Of a stretch of 64,000 nucleotides of DNA, positions 44,016-51,315 are shown one piece after another. Each line of letters begins with the position of its first letter. The first letter of the stretch is position 1. The stretch comes from Lentzea sp. NBRC 105346. Lineage in GTDB: Bacteria > Actinomycetota > Actinomycetes > Mycobacteriales > Pseudonocardiaceae. The translations under genes and the position numbers were made by a program. The notes under the pieces were generated by a model. That model searched no databases. It worked only from the letters and a program-made list of their open reading frames with translations, and was not told the origin of the DNA. The DNA lies in contig NZ_BSTQ01000019.1 in assembly GCF_030269605.1 (NCBI RefSeq), forward strand, positions 1 through 64,000, in the 5' to 3' direction.

Positions 44016-44825
44016 TTACGGCTTCCGGCCCACCGCTGCGTAGAGGTTCGCCTTGCGCGGATCCTCACCGATGTCCTCCGGGGTCTCCGGGCGCCACTCG
44101 GGCGTGAAGACGATACCCGGTTCGATGATCTCCAACCCGGCCAGCATGTCACGCACCTGGTCCTTGGTGCGCGGCGTGATCGGCTCCGCCGTCTTGGCGA
44201 AGATCTCCTTACCGGCGGCCATCGCGGCGGGCATGCTGTCCGCGGTGAAGTGCGACAGCGCGACGTGGCTGCCGGACGCCAGGCGGTCGGCGTACCTCTG
44301 GATGATCTTCCACGGGTCGTCGGCGTCCGGGATGAACTGCAGCACGCCCACGATCAGCAGCGCGACCGGCTGCGAGAAGTCGATCTGCGCCTCGGCCAGC
44401 TGCAGAACCTTCTCCGGCTCGCGCAGGTCGCCCAGGACCGCGGTCACGTTCGGCTCGTTCTCCAGCATGAGCTCGGCGTGCGTGATCGCCACGGGCTCGA
44501 AGTCCACGTATACAACGCGCGCGTCCGGGTTCGCCTCGTGCGCGACCTCGTGCACGTTGCCGACGGTCGGGATGCCCGACCCGAGGTCCAGGAACTGGGT
44601 CATGCCCAGCTTCGACAGCTCGAGAACCACCCTGCGGAGGTAGGACCGGTTGCGGCGGGCCATGTCCCGCACCGGCAGCACCTTGATCAGTTCCTCGGCC
44701 GTGCGGCGGTCAGCGTCGAAGTTGTGGCCACCACCCAGCAGATAATCGTAGATCCGGGCCGAGCTCGGAACATCGACGTTGACACCTTCGGGAACCCAGC
44801 TGACTTGGTCGACCACTGCAGACAC
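44016..44825 (-). CDS. SAM-dependent methyltransferase (DUF574/Methyltransf_19)
   Basis: 269 residues. SSARIYDYLLGGGHNFDADR (~21-40) is the signature of the actinobacterial DUF574 family. QFLDLGSGIPTVGNVHEVAH (~77-96) is motif I. VVYVDFEPVAITHAE and LLIVGVLQFIPD follow. Substrate unknown; these genes are abundant in actinomycetes. It begins the minus-strand transcript that continues into the GGDEF gene (4-base spacing). Cytosolic. Confidence 0.93.
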   Translation of the reverse strand: MSAVVDQVSWVPEGVNVDVPSSARIYDYLLGGGHNFDADRRTAEELIKVLPVRDMARRNRSYLRRVVLELSKLGMTQFLDLGSGIPTVGNVHEVAHEANPDARVVYVDFEPVAITHAELMLENEPNVTAVLGDLREPEKVLQLAEAQIDFSQPVALLIVGVLQFIPDADDPWKIIQRYADRLASGSHVALSHFTADSMPAAMAAGKEIFAKTAEPITPRTKDQVRDMLAGLEIIEPGIVFTPEWRPETPEDIGEDPRKANLYAAVGRKP

Positions 44826-44920
44826 CTGCCACTCTCAAAAGGAATCCTGAGCGGCCTAACCCTACTGGCGGCACATGTAGGCCGAACGAGCTAATTCTGG
44901 GCTCACTCTTCCGGGTCCCG

Positions 44921-45373
44921 TTATAAACAAACCCAATCGGTGAGTATCGAACCGTCCAGGCGGAAACGGATCGGCCCGCGCGGCGGCGGGCCCATCAGGA
45001 AGCACCCGAGCTCGTCGGTGTCGGCCTCCTCACCCACGCCGGACGGCGTCAGCAGCTCGACCCGCGCGGAGCGCGGCGGCACCAGCTGACCCGTGATTCC
45101 TGCTTCGGTGACCTCGACCTGCAGCGACACGCCGTCCGCGTCGAACACCAGCTGTCGCGCGGTCATCGTGGCGCGCGCCCGCGCCATCAGTTCGTCGTCC
45201 AGGACCGAGTCGTAGGAGATGGCCAGCAGCTCGGCGTCGATGGTGCGCCAGGTGAACGCCGCGCGAGCCGCTTCGATGAACTCCGGAGGTACAGATACTT
45301 CTTCCGGGTGACCCATCACCGCGTCACGCAGGTCTTCGAGCAGTGACTCGTCACTTTCCCATGCTTGCCGCAC
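44921..45373 (-). CDS. Uncharacterised protein encoded with the ECF sigma factor
   Basis: 150 residues from GTG 45373, which has GAGGAGG eight bases upstream on the minus strand; a start at 45382 would overlap that site. It overlaps the sigma gene by 23 bases. The N-terminal half is helical (SLLEDLRDAVMGHPEEV, PPEFIEAARAAFTWRTIDAE, LDDELMARARATM). The C-terminal half looks beta-rich (LVFDADGVSLQVEVTEAGIT, GQLVPPRSARVELL, GPIRFRLDGSILTDWVCL). No TM, no zinc anti-sigma motif. I do not recognise a named domain. Because it is coupled to the sigma gene and neighbours two proteases, it may be a sigma partner or protease substrate; that is conjecture. Confidence 0.75.
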   Translation of the reverse strand: MRQAWESDESLLEDLRDAVMGHPEEVSVPPEFIEAARAAFTWRTIDAELLAISYDSVLDDELMARARATMTARQLVFDADGVSLQVEVTEAGITGQLVPPRSARVELLTPSGVGEEADTDELGCFLMGPPPRGPIRFRLDGSILTDWVCL

Positions 45374-45971
45374 CCAACACACCTCCTCTGCCCCCTGCTG
45401 GCGATCCCCCGATGAACCTGCCGATCGCGGCCGTCTTGCGCAGCTTGTCCAGGCATCGGATCCGGGTGGGACCGATGCTGCCGATGGGCATGGCGAGCTC
45501 TTCGCTGACGGTTTGGTAGCTGGGCGGAGGGTCGCTCATGAGCTTGGTGAGCAGTCGCTGACACTGTTGCGTCAGCTCGCGGAACCCGTCGCGCAACGCC
45601 TGCCGGCGTTCCAGTGCGACGAGTTCCTCCTCGAGGTCCACGGGATCCGCGGCGTCGACCGGCTCCTCCGCCGAGAGCGGGTCGTAGAGGTGGGTGCGCT
45701 GCTGGACCCGCAGCACGCGCAGGCACTCGTTGCGGGTGGTCGTCATGATCCAGCCGGGCAGTGCCTCCGGCTCGCGCAGCCGTCCGATCTGCTCCACGAG
45801 CCGCAGCCACAGCGTCTGGTTCACGTCCGCCGCATCCGCGGGGCGCAGCCGGTGCTTGTAGATCACCGACACCACCAGCGGCGTGTAACGATCCACGATC
45901 TCGTTCCACGCCTGCTGGTCGCCCTCGGCCGCCGCGCTCACCAGCGCGGCGATCGGGGATGCAGAGGTCAC
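45351..45971 (-). CDS. ECF-type RNA polymerase sigma factor
   Basis: 206 residues. Region 2: WNEIVDRYTPLVVSVIYKHR then LRPADAADVNQTLWLRLVEQ (~22-65), with PGWIMTTTRNECLRVLR. Region 4: FRELTQQCQRLLTKLMSD then SYQTVSEELAMPIGSIGPTR (~140-175). GTG 45971 has AAGGAG five bases upstream; a GTG six bases earlier overlaps that site. It directs RNA polymerase to a small regulon. No classical zinc anti-sigma gene is adjacent; instead it is between a cytosolic subtilase gene (54 bases upstream) and a coupled small protein gene. Confidence 0.9.
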   Translation of the reverse strand: MTSASPIAALVSAAAEGDQQAWNEIVDRYTPLVVSVIYKHRLRPADAADVNQTLWLRLVEQIGRLREPEALPGWIMTTTRNECLRVLRVQQRTHLYDPLSAEEPVDAADPVDLEEELVALERRQALRDGFRELTQQCQRLLTKLMSDPPPSYQTVSEELAMPIGSIGPTRIRCLDKLRKTAAIGRFIGGSPAGGRGGVLGAASMGK

Positions 45972-46025
45972 GTCCACTCCTTGCCGTCACAACATGCGGA
46001 GCACCGAGGTGCCCGCCAGATACAA

Positions 46026-47225
46026 CTACTTGATGAAAACCCCGTATCCGGGGTGGAACTCCGGCCCCGAGTACAGGAGCTTGTCGCGTGCCTGCGGCGC
46101 CGTCAGGCCGTTGTCCACCATCGTCGCCGCGATACGACCTGAGACGTACGGGGCCGCGAAGCTGGTTCCCGCCCAGTACGCGAAGAGGTCGAACGGCGTC
46201 GGCGCCGGCTCACCCGGCAGTTGCCACTCGCCCTTGAGGTAGGTGCTGGTGCGGTTGCCGATCGCGCACAGATCCACCCAGTCGCCGTGGTTGCTGTAGC
46301 AGGCCGGGACGATCGAGCCGTCGCCATTCTCCGCGAGCGCCGCCACCGCGACCACCTGGCGGATCGCCGCCGGGTAGCTGCGGCGCGTCGTGCCCTGGTT
46401 GCCCGCGGACGCGACGACCACGACGTCGCGCGGCAGCTTGTTGATCGTCGTGCGCATCGGCTCGGACGCCACGTCGTCCTGGGTGAAGCAGCCCAGCGAC
46501 AGGTTCAGGATGTTGACCGTCGGGCCGAGCGTCGCGATGAGGTTGACGATGGTCTCCTCGTCGCCGATGCCCTGCGGGTCCAGGCCCACCTCGGGGTTGA
46601 ACCGCACGCCGGGCGCCGCCTGCTCGACCACGCCCGCGACGAACGTGCCGTGCCCACCCTGCAGCGCGAAGAAGTCCGCGTGGTCGTAGGCCAGGTCGAT
46701 GTCGTCGGCCTCCAGCGCGTACCGGCCCGCGAACCACTCGGGGTGGTCGGTGCTGGCGTTCTTGGAGATGCCGGTGTCGATCACGCCGACGATGACCTTG
46801 CTGTACCTCTCGTCCGGCTTCGGCTTCTCCAGCGGCTTCGCCGGCTTCGGCCGGTCGCCGGGGTGGCCGTGCACGTTGCCGCCGTGGCCGACGACGCAGT
46901 GGTGCGGCTGCACGAACGGCACGCGCTCGCCGGGCCACGTGCGCGGGTCGCGCAACAGCCGGACGATGCGCGGGATGTCCTCGGGATTCTGCGGGAGGAG
47001 CAGGCGCGCCATTCCCGCGAAACCCTTGCCGACTTCGACCACGAAGCCGTTTTCCCGGAGCTTTCGGATCACGCGATCGCGATCCACCTCATTGACCAGT
47101 AGCTGTCCCGGACGGAAAAGAAACTCACGTCCCTGTTCAGCGAAAAGACTGACGTTCTCGTCTTTTGCGACATATTCGTCAAATGCTCTATCGTAAAGTT
47201 CCGCGCGTTCCCCTGATATCGACAC
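46026..47225 (-). CDS. Cytosolic S8 (subtilisin-like) serine protease
   Basis: About 399 residues. The catalytic triad is intact: VIVGVIDTGIS (Asp ~150), GGHGTFVAGVV (His ~192), WAGTSFAAPY (Ser ~355), with oxyanion Asn in VASAGNQG (~276). The first ~100 residues form a separate N-terminal region ahead of a Pro/Lys linker. There is no signal peptide, so it should act inside the cell, unlike the secreted S8 at 54121. GTG 47225 is preferred because TGAGG lies five bases upstream; GTG 47255 is possible. It is the first gene of the minus-strand S8-sigma-small protein operon and is divergent from the CHAT gene. Confidence 0.88.
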   Translation of the reverse strand: MSISGERAELYDRAFDEYVAKDENVSLFAEQGREFLFRPGQLLVNEVDRDRVIRKLRENGFVVEVGKGFAGMARLLLPQNPEDIPRIVRLLRDPRTWPGERVPFVQPHHCVVGHGGNVHGHPGDRPKPAKPLEKPKPDERYSKVIVGVIDTGISKNASTDHPEWFAGRYALEADDIDLAYDHADFFALQGGHGTFVAGVVEQAAPGVRFNPEVGLDPQGIGDEETIVNLIATLGPTVNILNLSLGCFTQDDVASEPMRTTINKLPRDVVVVASAGNQGTTRRSYPAAIRQVVAVAALAENGDGSIVPACYSNHGDWVDLCAIGNRTSTYLKGEWQLPGEPAPTPFDLFAYWAGTSFAAPYVSGRIAATMVDNGLTAPQARDKLLYSGPEFHPGYGVFIK

Positions 47226-47263
47226 AACGGCCTCACTAGCAGCGTTGACGGGCACCCCGACCG

Positions 47264-47300
47264 AGCTTGATCAAGCTACCACAGCCGATAAAGTGGCGAG
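47264..47300 (+). promoter_or_regulatory. Leaderless promoter of the CHAT gene with overlapping palindrome
   Basis: TTGATC (47267-47272), 16-base spacer, TAAAGT (47289-47294), six bases, then GTG 47301. A perfect 14-bp palindrome AGCTTGATCAAGCT (47264-47277) covers the -35. It sits in the divergent region shared with the S8 protease operon and could be an operator for both directions. Confidence 0.6.
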
Positions 47301-49880
47301 GTGACCGAGTTTTCCGCGGAGGACGCGCTGGAGGCCAGACAGCGCAACCCCCGCGAGGCCATCGAGATGGCACGCTCCGTGCTTCGGCGAACCAGCGATA
47401 CCGCCGAGGCGTCCACGGCCGAGCGCGCAATCGGGTTGTCCATGCGCGAACTGCACGACTTCGCCGGTTCGTTGCGGCATCTGCGCCGTTCCATCCGGAT
47501 CGCCGAGTCCGGCGGGCACGCCCGGCTGGCCGCACTCGCGCGGGTTTCCCTCGCATGGGTGTTGTCCTACACGGGCAAGCACACCGAGGCATTGCGCGCC
47601 ATCGACCTCGCCGTCCCGCAGCTGCGCGGGGAGGACGCCGACCACGCGGTGATGCAACGCGGCGTCGTCTTCCACTACCTCTGCCGGTACGAGGAAGCCC
47701 AGCGCGACTACACCGCCGCGATCGAGGGCGCGCGCCGCGCGGGCGACAAGCTCGGCGAGGCCCGCGCCCGCAACAACCGCGGCCTCGTGCGGTCCTACGT
47801 CGGCGGTCTGCGCGAGGCAGCGGCGGACTTCGCCGTCGCCGCGTCGTTGTACGAGGCGCTCGGCCAGGACCTCGCCGTCGCCGACGTCTGGTGGAACGCG
47901 GGGATCATGGCCACGCGCGGCGGTGACGTGCCGGGCGCGCTGACCAAATTCGACCAGGCCGACGAGGTGTACCGCCGGCTCGACGTGCCGCGGCCGGCGT
48001 TGCTCGTGAACCGCCTGGAACTGCTGGTCTCCGTGCCGCTGCTCGACGAGGCCCGCGTCGCCGCCGACCGCGCCATCACCGACCTCCGGTCGCGCAAGCT
48101 CTCGTTCGGCCTGTCGGAGGCCCTGTTCTTCCGCGCCCGCGTGGCGCTGCTCGACGGCGAACTGGACGACGCCTCGCGCTACGCGGCCGAGGCGCGCCGC
48201 GGGTTCCGGCGCGAGCAGCGGACCCTGTGGGAGGCCGGCGCGCGCTTCCTGGAACTGCACGCCGCCGTCCTGCGCGGCGACCGGACCCCGGCGTTGCGGC
48301 TGGCCCTGACCCGCGTGGCCGACGAACTGGACGCGCTGGACTGGCGGCTCCCGGCGCTGGAGGCACGCGTCGACGCCGGTCAGGTCGCCGTCGACCTCGG
48401 CCAGCAGAAGCGTGCGGACGAGCAGTTCTCACTGGCCGCGTCGGCGCGCCGACGCGGCCCGGCCGCGTTGCGGGTACACGGCTGGTACGCGGAAGCGTTG
48501 CGGCGCAAGCTCTCCGGCGACGTTCGCGGCACGTCGTCCGCTCTCCGACGCGGACTGTCCCTTTTGGACGAGTATCGCGTTTCCCTTGGCGCCACGGAGT
48601 TGCGTGCCGTCACCGGCGCGCAGGGCAAGGCCCTGGCCGCCGAGGGCCTGCGCATGGCCGTCGAGTCCGGCCGGGCCGAACGGGTGCTGGCGTGGGCCGA
48701 GTCGTGGCGCGCCGGCGCGTTGCGGATGACGCCGGTGTCTCCGCCCGACGACACCCGCCTGGAAGACGCATTGGGTGAGCTGCGCACGGTGTCGGCCGAC
48801 CTGGAGGCCACCCTGCTCGCGGGGAAACCCGCTTCGGCGCTGCGTGCGCGGGTGGTTCGCCTGGAAGGACGGGTACGCGACCTGACGCGGCAGGTGTCCG
48901 GCGGGGGAGCGGTGCACAAGCCGCCGTCGCTGGCCCGGCTGGCGCTCGCCCTGGGTTCGTCGGCGCTGGTCGAGTACGTCCAGTACGACAACTGCTTGCT
49001 CGCCGTCGTGGTCGCCGACGGCCACGCGTCGCTGCACCGGCTCGGCCCGGTCGAGGACGCCGTGCGCGAGATCCGCCTGCTGCGCTTCGCCTTGCAACGT
49101 TTGGTGACGCTGCCCGAGTCCATGCCGAACCGCTCGGTAGCCAGGGCGTCCGCTTCCCATGCGGCCAAGTTGCTGGCTGCTCGTTTGTTGACCCCGCTGC
49201 GCCTCGAAGGCCGTTCGCTCGTCGTCGTGCCGACCGGCGCGTTGAACGGCCTGCCCTGGGCCGTTTTCGGTCAACAGGTGACGGTCGCCCCGTCCGCCAC
49301 CGTGTGGTTGCGCGCCTCCTCGGAGAGTTTCGCCGGGGGCGCGTCGGTTCTCGCTGCCGGCCCCCGGCTGGACGCCGCGCCCGCCGAGGTCGAGGCGATC
49401 AGCGCGCACGTCCCCGACACCAAGGTGCTCGTCGACTCGTCGGCCACCGTGTCCGCAGTCGCGTCCGCGATGGACGGCGCGCGCCTGGCCCACGTCGCCG
49501 CGCACGGCAGTTTCCGCGTGGACAACCCGTTGTTCTCCGCTTTGGAGATGGCCGACGGGCCGTTGACCGTCTACGACCTCGAACGCCTGCACACCCCGCC
49601 GTCGCTCGTCGTGCTGTCTGCCTGCGACACCGGGCAGTCCGCCGTGCGGCCCGGTGACGAGTTGATGGGGTTCACCGCGGCACTCCTTGGTCTCGGTACC
49701 CGCACATTGATCGCGCCGGTCGTGCCCGTGCCGACGTTCGGTACCGCGCCGCTGATGGTGGAGTTGCACCAGAAGCTGGCCGCCGGCGTGAATCCGTCCG
49801 AGGCGTTGGCTTCTGTGCAGCGGGACGACGACGACGGCTACGCCGCCGGTGTCGGCTTCGTCTGCTTCGGCGCGGGGTAG
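47301..49880 (+). CDS. TPR-CHAT protease
   Basis: 859 residues. The first ~520 residues are helical TPR-like repeats (LRHLRRSIRIAESGGHARLA, CRYEEAQRDYTAAIEGARRAG, VPGALTKFDQADEVYRRL). A Leu/Arg-rich coiled region follows (~500-545). The C-terminal CHAT domain (caspase-HetF-associated, clan CD peptidase) has the His in AHVAAHGSFR (~735) and the Cys in LVVLSACDTGQS (~775). Family knowledge: CHAT proteins are caspase-like proteases, e.g. Csx29 in type III-E CRISPR, usually waiting for a trigger sensed through the TPR part. No CRISPR is near. GTG 47301 is leaderless. It is divergent from an operon with a subtilase, sigma factor and small protein. Confidence 0.92.
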   Translation: MTEFSAEDALEARQRNPREAIEMARSVLRRTSDTAEASTAERAIGLSMRELHDFAGSLRHLRRSIRIAESGGHARLAALARVSLAWVLSYTGKHTEALRAIDLAVPQLRGEDADHAVMQRGVVFHYLCRYEEAQRDYTAAIEGARRAGDKLGEARARNNRGLVRSYVGGLREAAADFAVAASLYEALGQDLAVADVWWNAGIMATRGGDVPGALTKFDQADEVYRRLDVPRPALLVNRLELLVSVPLLDEARVAADRAITDLRSRKLSFGLSEALFFRARVALLDGELDDASRYAAEARRGFRREQRTLWEAGARFLELHAAVLRGDRTPALRLALTRVADELDALDWRLPALEARVDAGQVAVDLGQQKRADEQFSLAASARRRGPAALRVHGWYAEALRRKLSGDVRGTSSALRRGLSLLDEYRVSLGATELRAVTGAQGKALAAEGLRMAVESGRAERVLAWAESWRAGALRMTPVSPPDDTRLEDALGELRTVSADLEATLLAGKPASALRARVVRLEGRVRDLTRQVSGGGAVHKPPSLARLALALGSSALVEYVQYDNCLLAVVVADGHASLHRLGPVEDAVREIRLLRFALQRLVTLPESMPNRSVARASASHAAKLLAARLLTPLRLEGRSLVVVPTGALNGLPWAVFGQQVTVAPSATVWLRASSESFAGGASVLAAGPRLDAAPAEVEAISAHVPDTKVLVDSSATVSAVASAMDGARLAHVAAHGSFRVDNPLFSALEMADGPLTVYDLERLHTPPSLVVLSACDTGQSAVRPGDELMGFTAALLGLGTRTLIAPVVPVPTFGTAPLMVELHQKLAAGVNPSEALASVQRDDDDGYAAGVGFVCFGAG

Positions 49881-49931
49881 TAGAAGGCCTCCATCCACCG
49901 CCTTTTCGGGTTGACCTGACGCGTCGGTGTG

Positions 49932-49959
49932 TTGTTCGGGCGCGAACGCGTCCTACTTT
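49932..49959 (+). promoter_or_regulatory. Leaderless promoter of the DUF5753 regulator gene
   Basis: TTGTTC (49932-49937), 16-base spacer, TACTTT (49954-49959), then seven bases to ATG 49967. The spacing fits a housekeeping promoter with a transcript starting at or one base from the ATG. No ribosome binding site precedes the ATG. Confidence 0.6.
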
Positions 49960-49966
49960 CGTTGCT

Positions 49967-50797
49967 ATGCCACGGAGAAACTCCACGGTCCGAGGCCGCG
50001 AGTTCGGCACCGGACTGCGCGCAGCGGTAGGCCGCAGCGGCCTCGGCCATCACATGCTCGCCGACATGCTCGGCTGGGACTACGCCAAGATGTCCGACCT
50101 GATGAACGGCAAGGGCGGCACGAGCGAGATCGAGCTGGCTCAGCTGCTCGGCGTGTGCCGCATCAAGCCAGACGAGTGTGCCCACCTGCTCGAACTCTTC
50201 CGGGTGTCACGGGAGAAGGGCTGGTGGCAACTCCACGACGGAGTCATGCCGGTCAACGTACGCACGCTCGTCGAACACGAGGACGCGGCGATCGAGCTGA
50301 TCTTCTGGAGCCTCAACATGATCCCGGGTCTGTTGCAAACGCCCGGCTACATGCGGGCGGTCATGCGGGTGTGGCCTTCCATTCCCCAGGGTGAGATCGA
50401 GCTGCGGGTGGACGCGCGCCTCGCGCGGCAGGAGATCCTCGAGCGGGGACGCGTCTGCACCTTCTACGTCCACGAGCAGGTGTTGCGAGCTGAGGTGGGC
50501 GGCCGTGAGGTGATGTCCGACCAGCTGCACCACCTGCTGCGGATGCTGGTGCGGCCGCACATCACCCTGCGGGTCGTGCCCGTGTCCATCGGTGCTCACG
50601 CCGGTATGGCGGGCTCGTTCCACCTGATGAAGTTCGCGAGGATCCAGCCGGTCGTCCATGTGGAAGGTGAGAACTCCAGCCAGTTTCTGGAGGACACGGC
50701 CTCGATCAAGGTTTACACGAACATCTTGGAGTCACTCGATCGGACGGCGTTGGATGCGGAACAATCGAGGAGGTTGATCACGCACCTCGCGACGTAA
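49967..50797 (+). CDS. XRE-family regulator with DUF5753 (Scr1-like)
   Basis: 276 residues. N-terminal helix-turn-helix (LRAAVGRSGLGHHMLADMLG then WDYAKMSDLMNGKGG, ~15-50). C-terminal DUF5753: AIELIFWSLNMIPGLLQTPG, RLARQEILERG, FYVHEQVLRAEVGG, LVRPHITLRVVPVSIGAHAG, EDTASIKVYTNILESLD. This is the common actinobacterial partner of DUF397 proteins (BldB/WhiJ-type pairs) and acts on DNA in development or secondary metabolism. The DUF397 gene follows after nine bases. Leaderless start. It is encoded on the same strand as the CHAT gene but from its own promoter. Confidence 0.92.
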   Translation: MPRRNSTVRGREFGTGLRAAVGRSGLGHHMLADMLGWDYAKMSDLMNGKGGTSEIELAQLLGVCRIKPDECAHLLELFRVSREKGWWQLHDGVMPVNVRTLVEHEDAAIELIFWSLNMIPGLLQTPGYMRAVMRVWPSIPQGEIELRVDARLARQEILERGRVCTFYVHEQVLRAEVGGREVMSDQLHHLLRMLVRPHITLRVVPVSIGAHAGMAGSFHLMKFARIQPVVHVEGENSSQFLEDTASIKVYTNILESLDRTALDAEQSRRLITHLAT

Positions 50798-50806
50798 GGA
50801 GTCCCG

Positions 50807-50980
50807 ATGACCGAGTGGCGCAAGAGCAGCTACAGCCCGAACAGCAGCGACTGCGTGGCGGTGGGGCGAGGCGTCGGCATCCGGGACACCAAGGCACCGG
50901 CCACCCACCTCCCGGTCAGCCCGTCGGCGTGGGCCGTGTTCCTCAACGCGGCGAAGTCGGGCGCACTCGACCTATCCTGA
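50807..50980 (+). CDS. DUF397 small protein
   Basis: 57 residues. It reads MTEWRKSSYSPNSSDCVAVG then RGVGIRDTKAP...LPVSPSAWAVFL, the standard DUF397 fold with the WRKSSYS start and a Cys. GTAAGGAG (50794-50801) lies five bases before ATG 50807. It is the usual small partner of the XRE-DUF5753 protein just upstream. The -10 of the next gene overlaps its stop. Confidence 0.9.
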   Translation: MTEWRKSSYSPNSSDCVAVGRGVGIRDTKAPATHLPVSPSAWAVFLNAAKSGALDLS

Positions 50981-50984
50981 GGCC

Positions 50985-51314
50985 GTGGCGTTCGACGAAG
51001 GCCTGGCCCACCGGATCCGCGAGACGCTCGGCGACCTCCCGGACCTGGCGGAGAAGCGCATGTTCGGCGGCCTCGCGTTCCTCTGGCACGGAAACATGCT
51101 GGTAGGCGTGCGCGGTGACGACCTAATGGTCCGCGTCGCCCCGGAGACGACCGAGGATGCCTTGGCCCAGCCGGGCGCGCGGAGGTTCGACATGACGGGC
51201 CGGCCGATGAAGGGCTGGGTCGTGGTCGACGGCAGCGCCGTCTCCGAAGACGAGCAGCTGGCCGACTGGATCGACCGGGCCCGTGACTTCGTCGAGGCGC
51301 TGCCGCCGAAGTAG
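50985..51314 (+). CDS. TfoX/Sxy N-terminal domain protein
   Basis: 109 residues. MFGGLAFLWHGNMLVGVRG (~26-44) and the DLMVRVAPE strand match the TfoX N-terminal domain. The rest (TGRPMKGWVVVDGSAV, DWIDRARDFVEALP) fits the same family. Actinobacterial members lack the C-terminal TfoX domain and have no defined role. It starts on GTG 50985, six bases after TATCCT, suggesting a leaderless transcript; the convergent transporter gene ends one base after its stop. Confidence 0.88.
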   Translation: MAFDEGLAHRIRETLGDLPDLAEKRMFGGLAFLWHGNMLVGVRGDDLMVRVAPETTEDALAQPGARRFDMTGRPMKGWVVVDGSAVSEDEQLADWIDRARDFVEALPPK

Positions 51315-51315
51315 G

